Shown here: positions 8,670-16,728 of the stretch, in pieces | Layout of the letters: the number at the start of each line of letters is the position of its first letter | Numbering within the stretch: the first letter of the stretch is position 1 | Source of the DNA: Dictyobacter kobayashii | GTDB lineage: Bacteria; Chloroflexota; Ktedonobacteria; Ktedonobacterales; Ktedonobacteraceae | Length of the DNA stretch: 64,000 nt | Assembly: GCF_003967555.1 (NCBI RefSeq) | Contig: NZ_BIFS01000002.1 | Coordinates: forward strand, 1,674,001-1,738,000 | Reading direction: 5' to 3' | Program-made: the position numbers and the translations under genes | The notes under the pieces: generated by a model | Database searches by the model: none | What the model saw: the letters and a program-made list of their open reading frames with translations, nothing else | Told to the model about the DNA's origin: nothing

Positions 8670-9633
8670 TTTTATCGCCGCCAATGTCCAGGGTACGAAT
8701 AATAACTTGCTGCCCCTGCATTGTCTGTAGGATTTCGCGGTAGACCGCAAATTGCTCGTCTTCGCTTGGGGCGCTATCACGCTCAAGGTAAAGGAATTCG
8801 GTACGTAATAGTCCAACCCCTTCAGCTCCCGCCTCGGCTGCTTTCTGCGCATCCCGCACATTGCCAATATTTGCCGCTACCTCCACCCGATGTTGATCGG
8901 TAGTAATCGCAGGCGCAAAGCGCTCTGTGCGCGCCAGTTCTTCTTTTTGTTGTGCTTGTGTCTGCAGTTCCCGAACTCGTTGGATATCAGCGTCACCAGG
9001 TTGTAGATAAAGTTTGCCAGCGGAACCATTGAGAATACAGGCGTTTCCATTGGCGATATTCAAGATCTCTTTGCCAGCACCTACAATAGCCGGTATACCA
9101 AGCGAACGAGCGATAATCGCTGTGTGCGAGGTAGGACCACCACTGGCCGTACAGAAGCCGAGCACTGCCTGAGGATCAAGTGTCGCGGTATCCGATGGAG
9201 CCAGGTCGTCTGCGATCAGGATAACCGGGGTGCCATCGAGCTGGAGCTTTTGGGGTCCCGTTCCTGATAACTGCTGTTGCACGCGTTGCCCGACATCTCT
9301 AAGGTCGGCGGCACGTCCAGCCAGCACCGGATCGCTCAATTGCTGCAGCGCATCGACGCGCTCCTGAATAACCTGTTGCCACGACCAGGCGGCACTATGG
9401 CCTTGATAGACCAGGGCGATAGTTTGTTGAATGATGTTTGCATCGGCGAGGAATTCACGGTGGGCTTCAAATATTGCGGCCTGGCTGGCTCCTGAGCGGG
9501 CGCTTACATCCGCGTGTAGCTGTTCAAGCTCCTGCTGTGCTACATCCAATGCCTGCTGAAATTTTTCGCCTTCTTCAATTGGATCACCAGCAGAGTCAGC
9601 GATATTAGCAACGCGATGGACATATGTCTTCAC
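8644..9633 (-). CDS. Enzyme I (PEP-protein phosphotransferase), N-terminal part, frameshifted at both ends
   Basis: The ORF of 329 codons covers the HPr-binding helices and the phosphohistidine domain; His170 in GGPTSHTAIIARS is the residue phosphorylated by PEP. It begins with a GTG overlapping the stop of the IIA-HPr ORF (GTGA). The true enzyme I beginning is in the other frame just upstream: adding one base near 9650-9655 gives SGISAAPGIAFGPV joined directly to this ORF. At its 3' end the TLDIGGDK motif runs into an unrelated 8-residue tail and a stop at 8644. The parent was most likely a fused IIA-HPr-EI multiphosphoryl transfer protein of about 820 residues, as known for FruB of Rhodobacter capsulatus. 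Confidence 0.82.
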   Translation of the reverse strand: MKTYVHRVANIADSAGDPIEEGEKFQQALDVAQQELEQLHADVSARSGASQAAIFEAHREFLADANIIQQTIALVYQGHSAAWSWQQVIQERVDALQQLSDPVLAGRAADLRDVGQRVQQQLSGTGPQKLQLDGTPVILIADDLAPSDTATLDPQAVLGFCTASGGPTSHTAIIARSLGIPAIVGAGKEILNIANGNACILNGSAGKLYLQPGDADIQRVRELQTQAQQKEELARTERFAPAITTDQHRVEVAANIGNVRDAQKAAEAGAEGVGLLRTEFLYLERDSAPSEDEQFAVYREILQTMQGQQVIIRTLDIGGDKRGQLSTST

Positions 9634-10481
9634 TGGTCCAAACGCGATGCCGGGGCTGCGGAGATACCGCTGAAGGTGGCATTGGCAGTTTGAGGCGTCC
9701 AGGCTGCCTGGGCATCGGGCTGAGTAGTGGGCTGGGCCTCAGCTTCTTCTTCGCCTAGATTCTGCTCAAGGGCTTCCTGGAGTGATTGCAAGGCTGTCCT
9801 GGCATCGGCCCCCTGGGCTGAAACACGGATCTGCATCCCATGTTCAACACCTAGCTGGAGCAGCGAAAGCAGGCGCTTGCCGTCGCCGACACGTTCCCCG
9901 TTGCGGACCCGAATATCGGCCTTAAAGCGCTTTGCCAGATTAACAAACATGGCGGCTGGACGTGCATGTAAGCCGGTCTTATTGCTTACTATAGCATCAA
10001 AGAATTGCTCATAGTCTTCTGGCGTGCTGGTGGCGCTGGTGGACTCGGTGGCCCGCTCGCCAGTCAAAGCTTGAATTATATCTTGAGGATTAGTGGTCTG
10101 AGCCAGGAGCGCGACCTGTTTCTCATCACTCAGCACACGCGTCAGGCGGCGTAGCACTTCAATATGTTCATCTGATTTGGCCGCGATTCCCACAACCAAA
10201 CGAGCAGTTTCACCTGGATTCCAGGTCACGCCTGCTGGAACTTGAAGCACGGCAACCCCGGTGCGCTGGATAAAGTCACGATGCTCATTTAAACCATGAG
10301 GAATAGCGATACCATTTCCCAGATAGGTATTGGCAACCTCTTCACGTTTTTTCATACTTGCGACATAGTCGGGAAAGATATTGCCGCTATTGATAAGAAG
10401 CTGTCCTACAAGATTGATTGCCTCTTGCTTGTCACGCGGACTGGCATGCAAGCTGATCTGTTGCTCATTGATCTCAATCAT
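9630..10481 (-). CDS. PTS fructose IIA-HPr fusion (N-terminal part of a multiphosphoryl transfer protein)
   Basis: The ORF has 283 codons. Residues 1-145 are a mannitol/fructose-type EIIA with the phosphorylated His62 in GIAIPHG. A Ser/Thr-rich linker follows, then an HPr-like domain (about 160-247) with His172 in KTGLHARPA. An acidic/Gln-rich linker leads to FSGISAAP, which is the start of enzyme I before the frame is lost. It passes phosphate from EI through HPr to IIA and on to the IIB domains of FruA. It is the first gene of the fru operon, and the promoter overlaps operator copies bound by the divergent LacI-type protein. There is no separate start-site ambiguity. Confidence 0.9.
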   Translation of the reverse strand: MIEINEQQISLHASPRDKQEAINLVGQLLINSGNIFPDYVASMKKREEVANTYLGNGIAIPHGLNEHRDFIQRTGVAVLQVPAGVTWNPGETARLVVGIAAKSDEHIEVLRRLTRVLSDEKQVALLAQTTNPQDIIQALTGERATESTSATSTPEDYEQFFDAIVSNKTGLHARPAAMFVNLAKRFKADIRVRNGERVGDGKRLLSLLQLGVEHGMQIRVSAQGADARTALQSLQEALEQNLGEEEAEAQPTTQPDAQAAWTPQTANATFSGISAAPASRLDQ

Positions 10482-10552
10482 GCTAGCTCTCCCAGAGTCC
10501 TATAACTGAATGGTCTCGCTAAGATGGTCAACAATGACCGACCTTCGACTCT

Positions 10553-10607
10553 TGTAATCGATTACATCGATGAAGAAATTGTAATCGATTACAATGGCTT
10601 TTGTCAA
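10553..10607 (-). promoter_or_regulatory. fru operon promoter with two LacI-type operators
   Basis: On the minus strand TTGACA (10602-10607) and TTACAA (10579-10584) are spaced by 17 bp. The palindrome TGTAATCGATTACA occurs at 10580-10593, overlapping the -10, and again at 10553-10566. Repressor bound there would block the promoter. Confidence 0.75.
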
Positions 10608-10647
10608 GGAATTTTCGGGCTAATTTGGCTTAATTTGTTTTTGATTA

Positions 10648-10674
10648 TGGTATAATATTTGCAATCGATTACAA
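10648..10674 (+). promoter_or_regulatory. lacI-type gene promoter with operator
   Basis: An extended -10 TGGTATAAT (10648-10656) is followed by a third operator copy, TGCAATCGATTACA (10660-10673). It lies 48 bp before the repressor start, so autoregulation is likely. Confidence 0.65.
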
Positions 10675-10721
10675 ATCGTGGCTCAAATTAAATTCTTTTG
10701 ATCGATTTGAGGGAGTGGGCA

Positions 10722-11750
10722 ATGGCGAGTATTAAAGAAGTTGCTGAGGCTGCTGGTGTTTCTACTGCCACGGTCTCGCGGGTGTTGTCAAATGGGCAGC
10801 ATGTGCGCCCTGAAGTGCGCCAGCGGGTGATGGCGGCGGTTGAAAAACTACAATATCGGCCCAATCTGGTGGCGCGCAGCCTGCGTTCTCAGCAATCAAA
10901 TACTATTGGTTTGATCGTATCCGATATTCGTAATCCTTTCTTTACTTCGATCAGCCGGGCGGTTGAGGATCTTGCTTATGCGCAAGGTTTTACGGTTCTG
11001 CTCTGTAATACCGATGAGGATGCCAATAAAGAAGCTATCTATCTGCAATTGATGCGGGATACCAATGTGGCGGGCGTGATTTTTTCTCCTACGCTCCAGA
11101 CCGCCGCCAAACTCTCTCAACAGAGCCTCGATTTTCCTATAGTTATTGTGGATCGTACTATTGCTGATTTTGAGGCCGACACCGTATTGCTGGATAATGT
11201 GGAGGCGGCCTGGCGCTTGACGACCCACTTAATCCAGAATGGTTTTGAGAAGATCGGGGCCATCTTCGGTGAAACCAGTTCTACTGGATTGCAGCGGCAG
11301 CAGGGATATGAGCAGGCCTTGCAGGAGCATGGCTTGCCTGTGTTGCCTGAGTATATCAGACACACACAGCCACGAGTGGAGGCTGGTTATATGGCTGCGA
11401 CCGCCCTGTTGAATTTGCCCAATCCTCCCGATGCCTTATTGACTAGCAATAGTCTGACGATGGAAGGTGCCTTGCAGGCAATCCGTTCCGCCAATCTTTC
11501 GATACCCGAAGATATCGCGCTGGTGGGTTTTGATGAGACCCCCTGGACCATATTAGTGCAGCCCTCGATCACGATTATTGCCCAGCCTACCTATGAGATT
11601 GGCAAGACTGCTGCTGAGTTGCTGCTGCAGCGCATTGCTGAGCCCGCGCGTCCTGCGCGCCAGATCATTCTGCGCGGGCAACTAAATGTACGAGAGTCCA
11701 GCGTCCCGCTACACGATAGAGTTATAAAGTCAGTCGAAGCCAGCGGCTAA
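10722..11750 (+). CDS. LacI family transcriptional regulator of the fructose PTS operon
   Basis: The protein has 342 residues. The N-terminal HTH reads IKEVAEAAGVSTATVSRVLS with the hinge helix RPNLVARSLRSQ, then a periplasmic-binding-type effector domain (NTIGLIVSDIRNPFFTSI, LVGFDETPW). The ATG at 10722 has GAGGGAGTGGGCA upstream; the in-frame start 24 nt earlier has no SD. It is divergent from the fru operon, and three TGTAATCGATTACA-type palindromes occupy the shared 240-bp region. It probably represses the operon and itself and is released by a fructose phosphate; the effector is inferred from the neighbours only. Confidence 0.92.
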   Translation: MASIKEVAEAAGVSTATVSRVLSNGQHVRPEVRQRVMAAVEKLQYRPNLVARSLRSQQSNTIGLIVSDIRNPFFTSISRAVEDLAYAQGFTVLLCNTDEDANKEAIYLQLMRDTNVAGVIFSPTLQTAAKLSQQSLDFPIVIVDRTIADFEADTVLLDNVEAAWRLTTHLIQNGFEKIGAIFGETSSTGLQRQQGYEQALQEHGLPVLPEYIRHTQPRVEAGYMAATALLNLPNPPDALLTSNSLTMEGALQAIRSANLSIPEDIALVGFDETPWTILVQPSITIIAQPTYEIGKTAAELLLQRIAEPARPARQIILRGQLNVRESSVPLHDRVIKSVEASG

Positions 11751-11777
11751 GCTTGCATAAGTTAGCCACTGACTTCG
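11735..11777. terminator. Possible hairpin terminator after the lacI-type gene
   Basis: An interrupted inverted repeat (CGAAG..CAGCGGCTAA / TTAGCCACTG.CTTCG) overlaps the stop codon. It has no clear T-tract and could serve the convergent acetyltransferase gene as well. Confidence 0.4.
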
Positions 11778-11816
11778 ATACTGTCCCACGCCTATCCAAT
11801 GCTCTCGTTAAAGAAC

Positions 11817-13169
11817 TTATAGGGGAAACGCCCAGGATGGTTTGGCCGGGAATAACGTGTTGAAGAGAACCTCGTTATTGACCCAGGCATCGGGATAGGA
11901 CTGGCGCAGTTCTGCCAGACTGCGATAGCCGAGCAGGGCCTTAAAAAAGACTAATGGTGGGAAGCCACCATCGGCATTATAATTCAGGACGGTTGAACGC
12001 CAGTTTTCAACTGTCACCAGACGCCCCTCTTTAAAGTCCAGGCGCAAGCCCCCACGATAGAAATCCAGTTTTAGCTCACCCGTAAATCCTTCTACGGGCG
12101 AGTTAAGTAAGCGTTTTTCCAATGCGGGCGCGATATGGCGTATAAAGCGCGGTAGATCCGCGATACGAATGTACCAGGCATAAGCTGGTATAGTGATGGT
12201 CGCCAGGCTGCCCAGCGCCTCATAAACTGGATGTTTCTGCCCCAGATAAAATCTGATCTCGCTGAAAGCCTCCGTGTCAGGTTTTCTAGTTGGTAGCTGC
12301 TGACCGTAGGCTTGCAGGGCTCGTAAAAGGACTGGCAGCATCGCCTGCAGATTGAGATGCGGTCTGGTATACAGGTTCCAGACATTCACGCCACGGCCAC
12401 CACGCGTGGATAAGGTTGAGAACCAGCCCTGTATCTGTCCCTGTGCATCAACTATAACCCGAGTCGATGAAGATGCGCTATGGTCGGGTCCTTCCACTAA
12501 CCAACGCATATAGCCCTGATCAATATGTGTTGATACTGCGGATGTAGACCGATCGCGCTGCTCATAGATCGCTTGCAACAGTGGAAGATCTTCTCCGGTT
12601 GCTTCGCGCAGGGTGTAGAGCTCGGCCTCGCCTTCTTTGGCTTTGGGGATCGAAGGTAGATAGACGCCTTTCCCACTATCCAGATCCAGGGCGTATTCAT
12701 AGCCAAACTGGCGGTAAAAGTAGTAGATGCCGGTGATGGCATCCAGTAGTCGGCCCTCGGCTGCGCTGCGAGCATGGACGAATTCGAACAGGATACGAAT
12801 CAGGCCACGATTGCGATAGGCTGGATCGCTAAACACAACTTCGGGGCGTCCCATTTTGAAAGGGATATCCTCGTAGTACCATTCCATACGCTGCAGGCAG
12901 ATGCCTGCAATGACCGGATTACCCTCTTTATTGCGGTCCTCGACAATCGCATAGTCGCCAGGTCCCATAATGGGTATCTGACCGCTCATAAATACTTTAA
13001 CCGCATTGACCAGCCTCTCATTCAAAGGATCTTCCTCTTTGTCACGAAAAACTAGCCCGGCGGCCTGGGCAATATTTTCGGTATCGGCTGCTGTTGACCA
13101 GCGTGCTATCAGGCCGTCGCCTAGATCGCGTATATAGTCAGCTGCTGCGATATCGATGGTAATCGACAT
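11817..13169 (-). CDS. Eis-like GNAT acetyltransferase with C-terminal sterol-carrier-like domain
   Basis: The protein has 450 residues. The N-terminal half is a GNAT fold (VVFSDPAYRNRGLIRILFEFV matches the acetyl-CoA-binding V/I-x-x-x-x-R-x-x-G-x-x region), a second GNAT-like unit follows, and the last 100 residues resemble the SCP2-like domain of the Eis family. Eis relatives acetylate amines of aminoglycosides or polyamines; the substrate here is unknown. The ATG at 13169 has GAGGAAGG 7 nt upstream; the 30-residue longer ORF has no SD. It is monocistronic and converges with the lacI-type gene. Confidence 0.82.
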   Translation of the reverse strand: MSITIDIAAADYIRDLGDGLIARWSTAADTENIAQAAGLVFRDKEEDPLNERLVNAVKVFMSGQIPIMGPGDYAIVEDRNKEGNPVIAGICLQRMEWYYEDIPFKMGRPEVVFSDPAYRNRGLIRILFEFVHARSAAEGRLLDAITGIYYFYRQFGYEYALDLDSGKGVYLPSIPKAKEGEAELYTLREATGEDLPLLQAIYEQRDRSTSAVSTHIDQGYMRWLVEGPDHSASSSTRVIVDAQGQIQGWFSTLSTRGGRGVNVWNLYTRPHLNLQAMLPVLLRALQAYGQQLPTRKPDTEAFSEIRFYLGQKHPVYEALGSLATITIPAYAWYIRIADLPRFIRHIAPALEKRLLNSPVEGFTGELKLDFYRGGLRLDFKEGRLVTVENWRSTVLNYNADGGFPPLVFFKALLGYRSLAELRQSYPDAWVNNEVLFNTLFPAKPSWAFPL

Positions 13170-13283
13170 GGTTGCCTTCCTCATTTCTATGAAACTAGTC
13201 AAAGTCATTTTCAAGCGAAAACATACTGCTGAGAAGTAGGGCCAGGAATTGCAACCCATGGATTTGTGCCAGATAACAAAAAG

Positions 13284-13314
13284 CCGTGGGTGCGCCTCGC
13301 GCTGGTGCCCACGG
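13284..13314 (-). terminator. Rho-independent terminator of the small peptide gene
   Basis: On the minus strand CCGTGGGCACC and its complement form a 12-bp GC-rich stem with one bulge, followed by CTTTTTG. It is 17 bp after the stop of the 59-codon ORF. Confidence 0.8.
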
Positions 13315-13330
13315 TCGGAGGATGTGTTCG

Positions 13331-13510
13331 CTACCTACAATACCAGGTAGAAGAAGAGTAAGCTGCACATGTATCCGAAAGTGGGCAGACTGCCCCTATG
13401 GTCCGGAGAACTGTGTCAACTGGGGTGATTGAAGCGTTGTGCGTGGACACGATTATCTCAGGAAGGCCCGGACCAGACAGTAGCCACAATAAATTTGTGT
13501 TCTGTTTCAT
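13331..13510 (-). CDS. Small peptide of 59 residues with Ser/Thr/Cys-rich C-terminus (unknown; possible RiPP precursor)
   Basis: The ORF starts MKQNTNLLWLLSGPG, and the last third carries three Cys and eight Ser/Thr, ending AAYSSSTWYCR. It is not a shadow ORF: a consensus promoter (13565-13593), an AGGAGG 9 nt before the ATG, and a rho-independent terminator (13284-13314) all lie on its strand. No family is recognised. A hydrophilic start, a conserved-looking middle and a Cys/Ser/Thr tail are the layout of ribosomally made, modified peptides, but there is no leader cleavage motif I can name and no modification enzyme adjoins it. The nearest gene upstream encodes a CPYC flavoprotein disulfide reductase. 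A small metal- or redox-responsive protein is an alternative. Confidence 0.65.
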   Translation of the reverse strand: MKQNTNLLWLLSGPGLPEIIVSTHNASITPVDTVLRTIGAVCPLSDTCAAYSSSTWYCR

Positions 13511-13564
13511 CACTTGCCCTCCTTTCTGTAGATCATGTGTAAAGACGTTAGCACAACCACTACA

Positions 13565-13593
13565 ACTATAGTGGATAGATTGGCCTTTGTCAA
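13565..13593 (-). promoter_or_regulatory. Consensus sigma70-type promoter of the small peptide gene
   Basis: On the minus strand TTGACA (13588-13593) is followed by 17 bp and TATAGT (13565-13570). Transcription would start about 45 nt before the SD. Confidence 0.75.
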
Positions 13594-13701
13594 GTTATGG
13601 CTTTTCAGCACAGAAATAATATAAAAAAAGATACTGCGCATAAAACATAAAAAAATTCTATGGCAGTATGTGAGGTCGGTTCCTGGGATGAGATGGAAAC
13701 G

Positions 13702-14601
13702 CTAGACTTCTTTCAAGGAGCGATAGCTACGGGTCAAATCTTCTTTTTGTAGCTCTTTATTGATCATGACGCCGATCTCGGCCCCATCGGCCACGGCCCC
13801 GCTCACCCAGCGTGTTTGATAGACATCTCCCGCCAGGTAGATGCCTGGAGCGATGGGTTCTTGATATCGTTCTGGCATGGGGCAGTTGAGCATATCAAGT
13901 AGTTCCAGGCGCCTCAGGTGTTTGGTCTGCAAGAAAAGCGCCTTACGCGGCAATACTGAACCATTGGCGAAGACAATTCTTTCAAACTGCTGTTCAGTGC
14001 CTTCTAGTCGTGTAATCGGATCTTCGTAAATCTTTATTTCGTGGTGGTTTAGAAATGCCTGTTCCCTGGCATCAATCTGGCTGGGGCCATTCGTGCATAC
14101 TACGATATCCCGGCTCCATTGTAGCAATTGTAGCGCTAGAGCCTCGCCCGCGGGTCCATTGCCAAGGACAGCCAGTGGCTGATCGCGTACCTCCCAGCCA
14201 TCGCAGTAAGGACAGGAAAAGACGCCCGCGCCATAGTAGCGCTGAAACCCCTCAATGGGAGGAAGAACATCCTTCATACCTGTTGCCAGGAGCAGGGTAC
14301 GCGCTGTGTGCACTGATTCATCTGAGAGGGTAACTGTAAAAAGATTCTGTTCTCGTTTGGCATCCAGCACTGTTGTTACGCGGAATTCTATGTTTGGGTA
14401 CTGCTGTAATTGTTCTCTACCAAGACGCCGAAATTCAGTGGGTGCCATGCCATCGCGCGTTAGAAATCCATGCATCGCGTGGGAGACGGCATTGCGAGGC
14501 TGCGCATTATCACAAATAAGGACGGATCGACGACTACGTCCCAACATTAGAGCAGCACTCATGCCAGCAGGACCAGCACCAACAATAATTACATCAAGCA
14601 T
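13702..14601 (-). CDS. Thioredoxin-reductase-like FAD/NAD(P)H disulfide oxidoreductase
   Basis: The 299 residues read MLDVIIVGAGPAGMSAALML (FAD-binding GxGxxG at the start), the redox pair CPYC at 130-133, a second nucleotide-binding motif AVLGNGPAGE, and GIYLAGDVYQTRWVSGAVADG near the end (FAD-binding GD motif). The active-site pair is CPYC rather than the CATC of standard TrxB, a variant seen in stand-alone family members including those that oxidise dithiols in natural-product pathways. The ATG at 14601 has GGAGG 7 nt upstream. No thioredoxin gene adjoins it. The substrate is unknown. Confidence 0.87.
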   Translation of the reverse strand: MLDVIIVGAGPAGMSAALMLGRSRRSVLICDNAQPRNAVSHAMHGFLTRDGMAPTEFRRLGREQLQQYPNIEFRVTTVLDAKREQNLFTVTLSDESVHTARTLLLATGMKDVLPPIEGFQRYYGAGVFSCPYCDGWEVRDQPLAVLGNGPAGEALALQLLQWSRDIVVCTNGPSQIDAREQAFLNHHEIKIYEDPITRLEGTEQQFERIVFANGSVLPRKALFLQTKHLRRLELLDMLNCPMPERYQEPIAPGIYLAGDVYQTRWVSGAVADGAEIGVMINKELQKEDLTRSYRSLKEV

Positions 14602-14756
14602 GTATGAGGCCTCCATCTTTTTGTAGATAGGAATATATTGCATGTGATGAATATTTCACAGTATATACGTTTATTATTTTCCTATCCCTTTATCTATATT
14701 GTATTGAAGCCGCCAAATACATGTTGTGAATATAGGTTAGTGTTTGAGCCTGCTGC

Positions 14757-15218
14757 TTAGTTGAGATAACCTGGTACCTGAATATGGCCGATTTGCAGAC
14801 CCTCGGGACGGGCTGTAAAGGAACTTCCGACGAGGGGGGAAAATTGCTCTAACCAGTTACGGCTTAATGTTTCGGCATGTTCCTGATTACGGGCGTAGAC
14901 GAAATAATATTCATCGACCAGCGTTCCTTGTTCAGTAGATTGTTGATGGGTAGCCCGAATAATCCATAAAACGAGTGCCTCTTCGGTCAGCACAATATCG
15001 ACATTCTCCAGGGTAAAAATTTGGCCCTGAGACTGATAAAGCTCGGTCAGGGCCTGCAAAATTTTTTCCGCATTGCTCTTGATGATTGGTTGGCGGGTTA
15101 AGGCATGATAGATAACTATTGGTCCTACCTCTGCGCTTGTTGCTAGTGCTGCAATGTCAAAGAAGTATTTGCCACGTACCTGAGCCAGCGTAGGCTTGAC
15201 CTTTTTCCGTGTTGTCAT
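14757..15218 (-). CDS. Small HTH-containing protein, unknown function
   Basis: The protein has 153 residues. Residues 10-65 (LAQVRGKYFFDIAALATSAE.. KSNAEKILQALTELY) have the layout of the XRE/LacI-like HTH found in many short Ktedonobacteria proteins, though the recognition helix is atypical. The remaining part (DIVLTEEALVLWIIRATHQQ and onward) matches nothing I recognise. The ATG at 15218 has GAGGAAG about 8 nt upstream. It is divergent from the XRE gene at 15519, with a 300-bp AT-rich spacer between them. DNA binding is inferred. Confidence 0.6.
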   Translation of the reverse strand: MTTRKKVKPTLAQVRGKYFFDIAALATSAEVGPIVIYHALTRQPIIKSNAEKILQALTELYQSQGQIFTLENVDIVLTEEALVLWIIRATHQQSTEQGTLVDEYYFVYARNQEHAETLSRNWLEQFSPLVGSSFTARPEGLQIGHIQVPGYLN

Positions 15219-15518
15219 TTTTTCTTCCTCTCTGAACTTCCAATTGACTCGGATTATCTGTAGCATTTTAGGCTATAAACTACCTATTATAATTTATAAA
15301 TGCGTCCTATATTTGTTTCTAAATGTTAGTGGCATGTTTTCCTAATGATGAGATTTGTATCAGCACTTATGGTAGGCAGCTTACGTGAAATATTCATCAT
15401 ATTTTAATAGCTACAGATGAATATTCAGGAAGTGTAGCGTTCATTTATGACAATAGCAAGGAACAGGGTGTTACACGTATGTAACACAATGTAACGATCA
15501 GGTTAGCATGAGGTTTCT
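15219..15518. promoter_or_regulatory. Divergent promoter region with palindromic operator at 15469-15486
   Basis: The AT-rich spacer contains TGTTACA-CGTA-TGTAACA (15469-15486), followed by a further half-site ATGTAACG, 33 bp before the XRE start. It is a good candidate for autoregulatory binding by the XRE protein. Confidence 0.5.
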
Positions 15519-16697
15519 ATGGATGAAAATGCTTTTGGGAAGTTAGTGCGGATGTATCGGCTGCAGCGTGGTTGGAAGCAAGAAGAGTTAGCCGATCGCT
15601 GGGGATTTTCGCGCGAATACGTTTCTCAGATTGAACGTGGCAAACGGAAATTGGATAAGCAGGAGCAGGTTTCGCGACTGGCCGATATTCTGGGTATTCC
15701 CGAGGAGAGATTAGCTTCAGCTGGTAAGTCTATGCCGTTCCGCAAGCTGAAGACGTCTTCATTATCTGAGGGGGATGATCTGTTGCTACAGGCGTTGATT
15801 GAGCCTGCTCAGAATACGGTAAAGATGTCACGCCTGCTCTGGGAGAGCAACGGTGGTATGGTGGTAGATGTGGAAGGAAGTTTACGGGCTTTGGCTCAAC
15901 GCCTGGATGATGCCCTCAGCTTGTACAGGGGACAATTTACCCGACCAACGTTGCGCATGCTGGCCCACACCCATGAGATGTTGGGAAGATGCTCGATTGA
16001 GCGTACCGCGACTCAAGAGGCGCTCTCGCATTTTCAAGTGATGTATGATATTGCTGAAGAGTTGGGCGATCCTGAATTAAAGACTCTTGCTCTGATCAAT
16101 CAGGCTGAAATGTTTCGCCGTCGCAGCTGGTGGGAAGCTTCTTTCAGACGTATGGAGGCCGCGGAAAAGCAAGCGCAACAATATCCGATCTCTAAATACC
16201 TTCAGGGAGTGTTGTGGAAGGCATATGCTATTAATCACTTCGTCTATGGACATGAGCAGGGCTTCTTACGTGCTATCGACCATGCCACCGAGATTGCTGA
16301 AGATATCGATGTCGATCTCGACGCGGTCAGCCAGGAATTTGATAAGGTAGATGTACTGCAGGTTAGGGCACAGGGCTACACCCAGCTCTGGCAACCAGAA
16401 AAAGCCTTAGAGATTTATCCGATGACTGATATGCTGCGCCCTTTTAGATCGGTACGAGATCAATGTTCGTACAGTATTATCAAGGCCCAGGCATATTGTT
16501 ATGTTGGGGATATCGATACTGGTATAGATTATGCCTTAGATGGCTTAAGGTCCGCAGAAATTTGCCAATCTACCCGTTATGTCATACGCTTACAGCAGAT
16601 GTCTGATCGCCTGGGTACTACTGCGATTGGCAAAGATCGAAGAATGCAAGAATTGCGAGGAATGATTTTTGAGACGCTACAAAAAATGACGCTCTGA
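15519..16697 (+). CDS. XRE family regulator with TPR-like C-terminal region
   Basis: The protein has 392 residues. The N-terminal HTH_3 domain (about 6-65) reads LVRMYRLQRGWKQEELADRW followed by GFSREYVSQIERGKRKL. The rest is all-helical with repeated A/L/E-rich pairs (about 120-370), typical of the TPR sensor part of Ktedonobacteria XRE proteins and similar in plan to Rgg/PlcR-type peptide-responsive regulators. The ATG follows GAGGTTTCT. A Dabb-domain gene begins about 30 bp downstream. A peptide ligand is an inference from domain plan only. Confidence 0.85.
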   Translation: MDENAFGKLVRMYRLQRGWKQEELADRWGFSREYVSQIERGKRKLDKQEQVSRLADILGIPEERLASAGKSMPFRKLKTSSLSEGDDLLLQALIEPAQNTVKMSRLLWESNGGMVVDVEGSLRALAQRLDDALSLYRGQFTRPTLRMLAHTHEMLGRCSIERTATQEALSHFQVMYDIAEELGDPELKTLALINQAEMFRRRSWWEASFRRMEAAEKQAQQYPISKYLQGVLWKAYAINHFVYGHEQGFLRAIDHATEIAEDIDVDLDAVSQEFDKVDVLQVRAQGYTQLWQPEKALEIYPMTDMLRPFRSVRDQCSYSIIKAQAYCYVGDIDTGIDYALDGLRSAEICQSTRYVIRLQQMSDRLGTTAIGKDRRMQELRGMIFETLQKMTL

Positions 16698-16728
16698 GTA
16701 TGGCGTTATTTAGAAAAGGAGCATCATC

